DNA of 64,000 nt from Metopolophium dirhodum (lineage: Eukaryota > Arthropoda > Insecta > Hemiptera > Aphididae), in assembly GCF_019925205.1 (NCBI RefSeq), contig NC_083561.1, positions 8,555,217 to 8,619,216 on the forward strand. The letters run 5' to 3'. How positions within the stretch are numbered: the first letter of the stretch is position 1; each line of letters begins with the position of its first letter. The translations under genes and the position numbers were made by a program. Of the stretch, positions 14,278-26,100 are shown in pieces. The notes under the pieces were generated by a model. The model worked only from the letters and a program-made list of their open reading frames with translations, did not search any database and was not told where the DNA came from.

Positions 14278-14674
14278 TGTTTGCTAAAGATAAGGTTTTC
14301 AAGATGATATATGTACCTACTCGTACATATTATACGTTATACGTCATAATTACATCTGGAACTTTAGTTATATTTTAGCCGTGACCTATAAAATAAAAAT
14401 AAAAAACAAAAACAAATTTATAATGATAATTATTTAATAACGTGAAGGTAGTAACTTGTTATGAATTTAATCGTACTTGTAGGTAGGACAAAATATTACC
14501 AAAATAAATATAATACATTTACGTTTTTAAAAATATTTTTCTTTAAATGTTATGGTTTTGAAAATTTGTCATTTTAAATAAAACTGGTTATTGTAATACA
14601 TAGTGTCAACTATCATCATTATCAATACATATACAGTTTCAGCCTGATTTATTTCGTGTGTCTAAACATTTAAA

Positions 14675-15120
14675 TTAAGAAGATATCAGCGCACTATTTG
14701 TTTTCTCTCTCTGGCCCACGCGCAACATAGACAAAATGCATTTGCGCCAAATCGTTTTTTCTATGTTTTTAAGTAATCTTAGAGTAAAATCACTCATTAC
14801 AAAAAAGATAGAGAATAATATTTTTGAGGGAATGACATATCGATTTCTCTAAATATTGTTTCAAAACAATTTAAACATAATTTAAATTTACAACATTTTT
14901 TTGTTTACTTTGAAAGTCGAATACAAAGTCAAATAACAATAAAATATAAAATCGATATGTCATTCCCTCTAAAATATTATTCTCTATCTTTTTTGTAAAG
15001 GGTGATTTTACTCTGAAATTACTTAAAAACATAGAAAAAACGATTTTGCGCAAATGCGTTTTGTCTATGTTGCGCGTGGGTCAGAAAGAGAAAACAAATA
15101 GTGCTCTGACATCCTCTTAA
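14675..15120. mobile_element. TTAA-flanked fold-back MITE (446 bp)
   Basis: TTAA occurs at both ends (14675-14678 and 15117-15120). The left terminus AAGAAGATATCAGCGCACTA matches the reverse complement of the right terminus (AAGAGGATGTCAGAGCACTA). The inverted arms are about 165 bp each (about 14675-14845 and 14951-15120), with a loop of about 100 bp. TTAA target use is typical of piggyBac-like elements, so a non-autonomous member of that type is inferred. There is no transposase; the minus-strand open frame 14871-15053 is only arm sequence. Confidence 0.75.
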
Positions 15121-15448
15121 GTTAATTTTCAGTTACGTTCAGTAAAAACCTATAAACACAATATTACTACTATAGGTGTAATATTTTACTCTGTATAACA
15201 TTTGTAATATAAATTTAAAACTATACCCTACCGGAATTTGAGAATTCAGTATATAAAATATATTATATTTTATATTTGTTCACAATGTCTATATATTATG
15301 TATTGTACGTGTCTATAAAATCTTGAGTATTCGTTGCAAAAGAACTAACATTCTCTGAAACAATAAACTTAAATTAGGTACCCGCTTCTTGTATACTGGT
15401 ACTTTGAACTGTGTTTTACAATATCTTTACTCTTTAGTTAGTTTTGTT

Positions 15449-15480
15449 TATATATATGAAAACCTTTCGTTACTTTCAGT
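15449..15480 (+). promoter_or_regulatory. possible TATA plus initiator core promoter
   Basis: A TATATATA run starts at 15449-15451, and an arthropod-type initiator TCAGT lies at 15476-15480, placing the putative +1 A at 15478, about 29 bp downstream. The spacing is canonical, but TATA-like runs are very common in DNA this AT-rich, so the match has a high chance background. It gains interest only from the signal-peptide-like frame that follows. Confidence 0.25.
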
Positions 15481-15702
15481 ACTAAAATTAATAAAATATT
15501 GCTTCACTGGAGTTCTTTGAATATTACCTCCGGATGAAAAAGAAAGTCTATTTCCTCTACCAAACTTTGCGCATATTGTTTTACAAAATTATAGCCAGAA
15601 CTTTGCTGATACATCACACAATATTTAACATGAAAACTTTTACTTTTTTCATGTTGTTGAATTTTGTTTTATTAAATAGCCTGGTTCAGGGGGTGCATAG
15701 TG
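15478..15702 (+). CDS. hypothetical alternative first exon with signal peptide
   Basis: An open frame has ATGs at 15534 and 15630. From the second ATG it encodes a short Lys-containing start, a hydrophobic core (FFMLLNFVLLNSLV) and a signal-peptidase-like end (GVHS). A GT at 15703 would end the exon in phase 1, which is the phase needed by the netrin EGF2 exon at 22962. Joining them would complete an Ala codon directly after GVHS. Weak points are the poor donor (GTTACC, no G at +5), the upstream in-frame ATG, and the fact that AT-rich DNA readily encodes Phe/Leu-rich peptides. The frame stops at 15714-15716 if unspliced. This is a hypothesis only. Confidence 0.2.
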
Positions 15703-16270
15703 GTTACCGTACTTAGTTGCTATTACTGTTGACCTTTTCCTTTTCAACATTAAAGTTTATATCTGCATTTTCAAATTTTTCTAAAAAAATACAGTGGCAT
15801 GATAAAATTCAATTCCACTTAACTATCCAACTATTGTCTAATAATAAATAACTATAATATATGTTAATATTTTGTTTAACCAAATCTTAATCCATAAAAA
15901 TGTTTGAATATTTTATACAAGATAATTTTTATTTTAACTTGTTCAGATACTTAATTTGTAACTATAAAATTTAACACAGATATCACAGTATTTTCTCCAT
16001 AACCGCGATCAAAATTTCTTTTAAATCAGCTTTTCAATTATTTGTACTAGGTACCAGGTACATTTATATTTATTATTTGATTTATTTTGATTCTGAAGCT
16101 CAATGCTATAACTCAAAACAAATTTTGTAACAAATTACGAAAACTCAAAATTGTTCATGTTACAATAATCATTATTAGTTGCTAATACATTTCTACTTTT
16201 TAAAATAAATTGGGTGTAGAACACTTATTTATTTATTATTTTTATTATTATAATATGTGTCACAAATTAT

Positions 16271-16518
16271 CAGGGGCAGTTGTTGAGAAGTCCTTAGAAG
16301 GAGGGCTTAAAAATATTTTGCATATACATTAAATGCGTACCCATTTAATCTTTTCCATTGATTGGTACCTACTTGAGAAGTAATTGTATGTCCTACACCA
16401 GTCTATACAACTATACATATCTAACATGAATATATATGAAATAATTATTATTTATAATACATTTTTATGTTTTTAAGACCCCCACCAAAGGGTCTGTCTA
16501 ACCGTAAAACCACCACTG
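16271..16518. mobile_element. hAT-like MITE (248 bp) with 8-bp TSD
   Basis: The flanks CAAATTAT (16263-16270) and CAAATAAT (16519-16526) match at 7 of 8 bases. The left end CAGGGGCAGTTGTT and the reverse complement of the right end (CAGTGGTGGTTTTA) are imperfect terminal inverted repeats starting with CAG. A subterminal motif, GGAGGGCTTAAAAA on the left and GGGGGTCTTAAAAA on the right, is also inverted. An 8-bp duplication with CAG-type ends suggests the hAT superfamily. There is no coding capacity. Confidence 0.6.
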
Positions 16519-18542
16519 CAAATAATATATTATGTAGGTCCCTATATAAATAGTACATTACGATGATAATTCTGTTTCTTCTTCTACATTTACTTCGCCT
16601 TTTGCTCGATTCGTATAGAGATTTGTACGTGGTTAACACTATATAGTTGTACAAATTACAATAATATAGTAATAAAATAATTTATTATCCACTAATATTG
16701 AAAATCCGATTAAATCTCTCCATAAAATTGAATTATACTTCTTCACGTTATTTTATTTTCTAAATAATCTATTAAATACTATTTCTTACACCAGCGGTAT
16801 TTGTGAACGAGACAGTTGAACGAATCTCGTCATCTCAAAACTCAAAGTATCTTTAAAATATATTTTCAAAAGTTATTTTCGTTTAATATATTTTCTATGT
16901 ACCTACGTGCACTGTGTAGTCGCGACGACGTCTATGTATCGCAGTATTTTGATTTGTGTGACAATAATCTGTTTCTTTGCCTCCAGCATGTTTTCATATG
17001 TTCTTCCTATATATGTAAGTACCTATGTTTGCTATTCTTATGCCAAAGAAGTCAGTTTCCGCTTCACAAGTTTGTCACCACTCCATCCATCTATCTATCT
17101 TACCTGTTCGCGCGTATCGTTATGCAACCCACTCGATGTGAATTTTTTCTATGGCAGTTTTCAGTCATAGATATTCGTATAATAGTACGTGCAGTATAGT
17201 ATTACTGCACTTTACTGTTCTACAATACTTGCATTCATCATCATAATAATAATAAAATATTGATTTCTACGGTTAGGTTTCATAACCAGTACCTAACGGC
17301 GGTTACAAACGTGCATCCATAATTCATTTGTATACGTGGGTGTGGGTGCTGTGGACATATAGACCTACCTATATAATATGCAGTCACAGTGACTATTATA
17401 ATATATACATACTTTGGAAAGTACTTGATAAAAACGGATTCTTTCAATGATTATAAGCTATTATTTCGACACTCGTCCCCGATATCGCACGTTTCTCGTG
17501 CCAGACTTTTAGTCTTAAAAGTACTTATATTTTTTTATTTTTCAAACACTTTACCTATTCTCAACTTCTCGAGTACATAAATTACCTGTATGGTAAAGTT
17601 TAACAATAATAATAATGGTTTCGAATGGTTTAAACTTTCGATAGTTTTCAATCTATTTGTTACTTGCTTCTGAGCTTTCGATTGAATGTTGACGAACAAA
17701 TTATCGGCGTTATTAACTTAATTAATCATTTTTGAGAAACTATTTAACTATTTCACATTCATTGGTTTTATATTTTTAGTAGGTAATATAAACAAGACTC
17801 TTCTTTCAACCAATGTCTTGTTTATTATTTTGACATATCTATAGGCTTTGCCAAAAGTAATATTTTACGTCGTTTTCGAGACACCTATAAAGATTACAAA
17901 TTTAACTTTCTTGAAAAAATGTTGAATAAAAATCCAATAAATTACAACATTTATATGTCATGGGGATTTTAAAATACGAGTATATATTTATTATTTCATA
18001 TTTTTTTTTAAGATTAAATTCCTTAAAATAAATGACTGCAAATATATATTATTAAATACACCTAATATCTTAGTGTCTTTTTTGTTAACACACAAAAACT
18101 CACCTTTATTAAAATAAAATAATAATCGGGTTGGTAGTTTAGTTTTAGTTAGAAAACAAAATGTTAATATTATATTTTACAAACTACATACATAACCTTT
18201 TATACTGTGGAAATATATTATGACAGTAATAAATAATAATGGATGATAATAATAGTGGTCGTAGGTAATAGGAATAGCAACATTAAGCATAATAATGATA
18301 TTATAACATTATGTTATAGTAGGTACCTATATTGTTAATGTAAATGTTTTTTTTACTGACAAAATATATTTGATCAATTTATACACTCTCAATGCACCAT
18401 ATAGTGCGATTCAAGTTATTTGAATTGAGGTATTTATTGATTTTTTTAAATTTTGATTTTGTTAACATATTCATATTTTATAAAATGTTTTATTCAATGT
18501 AATGGTAATTTTTTTTAAATTATCCTAGGATGTAGTTTTAGA

Positions 18543-19029
18543 CAAGACTGGGCAAGTTAACGATTTTTTTGAACTCGTTAAGTTAAGTTATTTTTAAATA
18601 ATTAAGTTAAGTTAAAAGTTACTTGTATTTTTTTTTCGTTAATTCGTTAAATTAGCTTTGAAAAAAGTAACTGAACTTAATCTAAAGTTAAAATTTGCCA
18701 ATTTGCAAAAATAAAAAATTCCAGACATAATAATATGATTTATTAGATAGTTTTTCTTTACGCTCAAAAAAATTACTGAGGAAATTTAAAATGATACATC
18801 AAAGTAAAAACATTCATAAATGTGCATTATTCTTTAGACAAAAATTTACTTAATTTAGATATTTTTGAAATAAAACTAACTTGAAGTTAACACGTTAATC
18901 TTGAAAAAAAGTAACTTATTAAGTTAAAAGTTAATTTGAAAAAAAAAGTAACGAGTTAATTAACTTAATTAAAATTAACTTAATGTTTTAACTTAATTTT
19001 AACTTTTAACTCGTTAATGCTCATCCTTG
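18543..19029. mobile_element. hAT-like MITE rich in GTTAA motifs (487 bp)
   Basis: The flanks GTTTTAGA (18535-18542) and GTTCTAGA (19030-19037) match at 7 of 8 bases. The left end CAAGACTGGGCAAGTTAACG pairs with the reverse complement of the right end (CAAGGATGAGCATTAACG). The interior is dominated by many copies of AAGTTAA/TTAACTT in both orientations, especially at 18550-18680 and 18880-19018. The 8-bp duplication suggests hAT-type insertion. No transposase is encoded. Confidence 0.65.
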
Positions 19030-22000
19030 GTTCTAGATAGAAGATAAATTCATAATAATAGTAAGAACATACTATTTGAGAAGCATTATATTATAACTTT
19101 AAAGTGTAAAATTGTTTTATAATTTTAATAATAATTCTACTAAACATTTATTATAATATTATGTAAATTTACTTGTGTAATGTGTTGTATTATGTCATCA
19201 GAATCAGTTGAACTGAGATAACTTGATTTTACATTAAAAATAGAGTTCCAAATAAATATGATCATTAATCGTAGTCCAGTGTCTTAAAATAGGTAGGTAC
19301 TTAATTTAAAATTATTCTCGATATCGTACGTGCCTACTTAGGTTTTATCCGTCGTTAACACAAAATAATATTAACATCTCGAAACTTTCGTTCATTTCAG
19401 TAGGTAGGTAGTTTAGTAGTTACTAAAAATGTGTATAAAAATATGAATCTAAAGTTTGTATTCGAGAAAACGAAATCTAATAACCGCGTGAATTGCTTAA
19501 ATGGTGATTTCCCTTTTCACTGTAGGCATGTGTTGTAAAATTATCTGACAAAAATCACAAATCATATCCAACACCGGCAAACTTTCTTACTATATTTTAC
19601 ATGCACGACGTCGCCTAGATTTTTCTTTATCCATGCACATTTGAAATTTATCGGGCCCGTACGGGTCTTTCGACTCTTCTATTATTATCATTATATCCGA
19701 TCGCGTTGGCTTGGCTGTCACTAAGGAATTCAATTACATGGAAGATTTAATATACCGAGCAATTAGCCTAAGACATTATTGACGTCTGTATGGTCTGGGA
19801 AATACGTAGGCACAGACCCGCGCGGATTTCGCTTCCGATCGCTTGTTATTATTGTACCTGCAGGTCACTCCGTTTCATTCCATCCGGCTACTCCTATGAT
19901 AATAATAATATAATATACGGAGGTACACCTACATTTACACGCGTGCGCGCACACACTCTCGCAATCACGCTTTTTCAGTGTACAATAATGTATAATGTGG
20001 TATGATAATAATTCCAGAGGCTTTTTAGATCCGATCTGAAATCCTTCCTATGCGTTTCGATTTAATTAGTTAATTGACCATGATTTCGTGGTATTTTAAT
20101 CCGCCTCTGACTAATAGTGGTCATACGTATTGTACCTGTAGGCCATATACGTGTCGTAACTGTCCAGTATAATATGGCAGTATACCGCCGCCGCCGTCCG
20201 CCCATGATTTACACACGTATGGTTCCGGATTACCGGCGATGCACACACGTCAGACAGCACAGCATTTTGAGTAGGTGATAATACATAATTACTGATTTTG
20301 CATTTTTAATTTTCATTATACACATTTTACAATCCAGTCATTATTTCGATGGACGATTATTAGTGTAATAGGTACTCACTCACTTAATGTGCGAGTGTTA
20401 ACGGATGTCGGGTTCGTTCACAAAGTAGATAGGTAGGTATCTACGTTTTTTTTAAGTGTATAGCGCGTAGTATTGACACGTAAAATCGATACGAGTTTCA
20501 TTAATTATATGTGTACATTACAATAAATTTACATGTACCGGATTGTGTTTGTTTAAGCTTAATCTTTTCGTTCTGATTTGTTTGATACTTTCTTGAGTGG
20601 GATATTGATGATGATAATATTTAAAGCATAAAGATAAAATATAAATTTATAATGCACATAATATACGCTTAATGTGTCGGACTATCCGATTCGACCACAG
20701 CATAGTGTACCTACATTCTATAATCTTTACCATTCATAATAATTAATTAAGAAAAACTCGGAGAGTAACATTATAATATATTCTTTGACGACTGGTATTA
20801 AAAAAAATATTTGTTAGATGTTTGTAGTGTTCTTCATGTTTTATTTATAAGTTATACCTAAGTAATAGGTGTAATAATAATATAACGCGAGGCCAATCCA
20901 CTATATATGGGTACCTAAAATTTTAAAGTTTTATAGTGAATATTTTATTACATATTATAAACGATTATATTTTATTAATAGTTTTTTGATAGTGAATAAA
21001 ATCGAAATATTTCTTTAAAATGATAAAATGTTCAATGTCATAACTTTTCGTACTATAGCTGGTAATTATAATAGTAGTATATTCCTTCTTATTCTTGTAT
21101 GAATATGGTGGTATATTGTGAATTACCGGAACTCTTTAAACCTTAACCCTCACAGTTTCATTCACTAACCGACCCTAAATATCATGTCTATATATAGAGA
21201 GTATATTAATATGTGACAAACTCTTGACTTTTTTTCATCATCTTTCATCTGTCGTCATTCTTCATAAATGTTTCATTCCTTTGAGTACTATCCGAATGTT
21301 TAAATTTTATTATACATCCGCTTGTTACATCAATATTAAAAAATATTTACGGTCAGTAATAAACAAATTGTCTCATAAAAATAATGCGTTACCTCCAGAA
21401 AATTGTTGATGTTATATAATTTATTTTTGATATTACAAGTTTAGCAAATAGCCAAGAATAAAATATAAAGCTAAAATAAAAAAACTAACTTGTAATAAGT
21501 ACCTAGGTTAAGAAATGCTGAAGAATATTCTTTATGTAAATAAGTTGTCACGCGTCGACAGTTAAAAACTAGAAATAGCCATAAATGTTAAACTGGGTTG
21601 GTTTTTCGTGCAGTAATTTAAAATTTAATTAACATGGTTCATTTTTAGGGAATTTAACACTATACACTTCTTACTGTTTAATATGGTTATAATAATTATG
21701 AATTTTATTGTGATACAATATTTAATTAACATGCTAAAAAATATCTAGAAATGCATTATATACATACCTACTTTAAAATACTTAATAAGTAAAAGTATAG
21801 TTAAAACAATGAATAATTATGTGTTTAATTAAATTTAAAAAAAAAAATATTTTATACTTTTACTACTTTAATTTGAAATAGTTTCTCTCTACTAATAATT
21901 AATACTAAAACATTTAATTACAACAAATTCGAATAGACTGATGACTACATATTATAATATTGTTTTTCTGCAAGTCCCTGGATCAAAGATGAACATTATT

Positions 22001-22961
22001 TTTTTTTAATATGCGTGAGTGATTATTTAAGTTCTACGTAAAAGTAAAAACTCAACAAAAATTGTTAGAAGTTTCATTATAATGGTTATACCGCCAGGAG
22101 GAGTAACAAACCATAAACGTGAGTCGAAAATTAACGAGCAAACGAAGGTGAATTTGTCAAGAAGTCGGAACTTTATAAAATGTGAATTCACAATTATTAC
22201 TATAACCATAAAAGCAACTTCATACAATTAAAACAATTGACCGTTTAAGGGTAGAGATTATTAAGCCTTGAGTTTATAATATATTACTAACATAAATCAG
22301 TTTTTAAATAAAAATAATTTAAATTGTATTACTTCCAAACGATTTAAATATAGGTACCATAACAGTCATAACTCATTATATTATCAACATTCTGCTACAT
22401 TCATCAATCATGATAAATAATAATAGATATAATATATTAATTAGTAATAAATATATTAGTAAATATATACCTACAAGCAAGTAAAAAAATTATACACGAT
22501 ACGTCGATACAATCGGATTTAAACACTTGTTGAAAAGTAAAGTTAATACTAAAATGTACATTATAAAAATATAGACCATATAATTAGATACATATAAAAC
22601 AAAATGTCGTGTTATTAAGCATACTGGAGTGATTATAATGATATTTCAGAGAAAATAAATATTATCAAGTACATACAAATTGCTTAAAATCTTTTTGGAT
22701 TTTTTGCTCTTATTTTTGGAATTATTGACATTTGGATTTTTAGTATATTTGTCAAGTTTGAAATATGTAGAATAGATATATTAACTTATATGGAAGCAAA
22801 TCTACGTATGTAGGTAATAGGTACATACGTCGCATGTACCTACTATGCTTAGTGTAAGTCCTATACATGGTTACACTATGCGTTCATAACGATGATGGTA
22901 TCTCTACAAATGAATAATGTAAAATGGATGTAATAATAATAATATTTTGTTATGATTGCAG

Positions 22962-23150
22962 CTTGTAACTGCAACGAACATGCAAAACGATGTCGGTTCG
23001 ACATGGAGCTGTACAAACTGTCGGGTCGGGTGAGCGGTGGCGTGTGCCTTAAGTGTAGACACTTCACGGCTGGCAGATACTGTCATTACTGCAAGGAGGG
23101 ATACTACAGGGATCCCACTAAGCCCATAACACATCGAAAGGCTTGTAAAG
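22962..23150 (+). CDS. Net: netrin exon: laminin-type EGF module 2
   Basis: This 189-bp exon encodes 63 residues beginning ACNCNEHAKRCRFDMELYKL and ending THRKACK. Eight cysteines have laminin-type EGF spacing. The stretch MELYKLSGRVSGGVCLKC and the closing YCKEGYYRDPTKPITHRKAC are characteristic of netrin EGF module 2 in animals generally. The acceptor is GATTGCAG (AG at 22960-22961) and the donor is G|GTAGGT (GT at 23151), phase 1 at both edges, so the exon is a self-contained module. In netrins the EGF modules help bind DCC/Frazzled and UNC-5 receptors in the extracellular space. The exon needs an upstream exon supplying LamNT and EGF module 1, not present in the window. Whether the gene is the NetA or NetB orthologue cannot be decided from this part. 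Confidence 0.96.
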
Positions 23151-26100
23151 GTAGGTAATTATTTTTTCTCTATTTTAGATGTAAAGGACAGTGATAACAT
23201 CAGTTATAATAATAGTATGTGAAACCATGATTCATATAATAAGTAAAAGAGCAACTACTCATTTAACAGCTTCCGTATAATTTTAATACTATATTCACGT
23301 TCATGAATTGTTTTATTTAATTAGTATACACCTTGAAAAACTTCAAAACGCATAATATATAAGTGCCATATTGCCATGCATGTGCGTCCGTCTAGAGCTA
23401 TGAAAAAAAAATATATTCCTAAAATATTCCTGATATTATACCTATAATAGTGGGCTTCATAGATTCATCATAATTCCCTCGATTGGCTGTATAAAAACAT
23501 TTTTTTTTTTTTTTTTAATAGTTCAAAGAAAACTTTTGTTATAAAATTCTTTACAAATGTACTACTCTTGATCGTTTTTTAATTTAAAACCATGTTTTTT
23601 GTTGTGTTTCTTTTATTTATTATTTTTTTAATATAATATATACGAGTGTCAACGTGATGATATTTCGTTATAGAGGAAGGTTGGTTCGTATGTGAAATGT
23701 GCTATTTCGGGTCAGCAGAATGGTTTATTTATGCAGACATCCCTTTGTGATAAAAAAAAATGTAATATAATATTAATAATAAAGAAAGAAAATTGAAAAA
23801 TCGTGAGGATTTAAAGATACCGGGCATATAATATGCTGATGGTATGGTGAGATCCTCGCTTATGATTCACGAACACGGGTGAAGCGCTATCAATAAACCG
23901 GCTATATGTTGTTCGGGTAAAAAAAACGACCGGGGGGTTACATTATTGCCCAAACGTGACTTATGGTGTGAGATTAAGAGGCTAACATCTAACGATGATA
24001 GGGGATCAAAGTAATCGAATGACACGAGAAAACAGGCAATAAACGAGACAATTAAAATAGTGTTTTGCATACGAATTAAAATATTTTACAAAGTATTAAA
24101 TCAAATCGATATATTATTCATATCAGGCACGTAATATTTTTATTTCTTGAAAGTGAAATAAGAATATAAATTTGTCTTATCTGGTGTATAATTTATTATT
24201 ATTAAAATCTACTTAAAAACAAATCAAATTTGGCAGTATACTGTATACCTACATATTTGTTGTAAAAAAATTTTATTTTAATAATTCAGATGTTGTCCAT
24301 TATGTTGATACAAATTAGTGCTCTATACCTTTTGTGATTCAATTATTCAAAGCACACTATGCACTGTGTTCATAGATTCACGTATGTGTACCTAACATAA
24401 ATTATAAGAAATAATCCTATTTATTTAAATGGGAATTAAACATTCAATATTTTAGAAGGTGGTCTTGGAAGTTGGAACGTGTTTTGTACATTTTAATTTA
24501 AACACATAGCGAATAGATATAATTTACCCGATCACTATATGTATTAATAAAACGATAAATATAAGTGTAGACATCGTAATTAGCATATAAATCTACAGAC
24601 GTAAATTATTCTATTACATTTTATACGCCTTTTGAAATATTTTTTTGCAATTGAGAAAGTACAATAATTTAAACACACAATTTGTATCCTATTTTCATAT
24701 TTCTTAAAGATTTTTTTAATTATTGTTATTACATTTTTTAAGCTCATATATTCAACAAAAATATAAAAAGTATTCCAACATTTGTGGTTTTTTAATAGAT
24801 GATATTTTTCAAATTGTAGTTTGTTTAATGATTAATATCCTTGTGTTTTAACTTAGTAATAAGAAAAACTATTTTTTTCAAACATACATGTATTTGTAGT
24901 ATCCAATGTATGTACATCAGTTATGCACTTATGTATAACATAAACAATTTTATGACTTAAATATATCGGTAGGCTTTGTTATACATAATACCTAAGTTTA
25001 AACATTGAAAGCTTAATGGTAGGAGACTTCTTAAAGTTTGATTATTAATAATGTATTCACGGAACCCCTTAACCTTTGCCATTTTGAGCCTCTGAGGTGA
25101 GTCCTTCCGTAATTATACACGGATTATTTGATTAAAATTTAAATGAAGACCTACGAGATGATAATTAATTTTGGCTTTTGATATATTCCCCTGTTAATCA
25201 AATTCAGTAAAAGGTTATATTATATCTCACAATCTTATAGCAGCTGCTAAACTGCAAACTTTAAACTTTATTATATTGCACTATTTTTATGGTTATAATT
25301 ATTTACATTAGGAGTTATATCGTACATCTATATTTTGTACTTACATTTTAATGATGCCTTAAAGAATATTTTTATCCTTCATATTTATCTTTCCTATTAC
25401 TTCATAGTATTTAGATACTTTTAATGCGATCATTTCGTGTTATACGTCTTAAATCAGCTAACTAAAATACATAATTAATATTTTGTGTGGTCAAGTCTAT
25501 ATTTATAAAATATTAAGATTTTTAAGATTATAATAAACACATTTTATACATTTTATAAAATATAACAAGGCCTATCCAAATCTTTAAAAACTCGTTTTAT
25601 CTTCAAACGGATAAACAAGTTTCAAATCTTACGCAAACTCATACCTATATAGGTATGTTTTGTACATTCATAAATCTTAACACTTATTAACCCGATTATA
25701 CATTATATTATTTTAAATTATTTTCTATATAATACGCCAGTACTATACAGTATAATATAATATATTACGCAGTACACTACATTAAATATTAAATTAAAAT
25801 AATTTATTTTTCAATTGCCTAAAATATTATTATAATATTATATATTACTAAAAAAAATCAAAAAAATCTAGTTTAATATTCAGTAATAACTAATATATTA
25901 TTGTTTTCAATTTTAAAATCAATCGATAAAAGATATAATACGACTAGATTCTGCTCCTTGGATCCTCTCAACTAAACATTTACTTTTCATGCAAACACGG
26001 AAATACGGTTTTACTTCGGAAGTTAAGACAAAACGGATATTGCATACCATAAAACAAACGAATTGTCAATCGCCGTGTCTTTTTAGCGACAAACAAACTT

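Larger units (their letters stand above)
14278..22961. other. Net: presumed netrin intron with transposon insertions
   Basis: This AT-rich stretch lies upstream of the EGF2 exon. It holds a TTAA inverted-repeat element, two hAT-like miniature elements, a hypothetical alternative first exon (15478-15702) and a less AT-rich island at about 19540-20460. I looked for netrin EGF module 1 (an 8-Cys exon ending in phase 1) and for the LamNT domain and saw neither. The last bases before 22962 form a normal acceptor (TATGATTGCAG). Confidence 0.5.

Noticed and set aside
15630..15702. Signal-peptide exon as evidence for an aphid bicycle-type effector gene
   Set aside because: No chain of microexons with the expected cysteine/tyrosine pattern could be found downstream; only the netrin-phase idea is kept as a weak hypothesis.
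16816..17199. 127-codon + strand frame, longest in the window
   Set aside because: Residue mix (Phe, Leu, Cys, Tyr, Ser) is that of AT-rich DNA, and an overlapping second frame is equally open; no family pattern.
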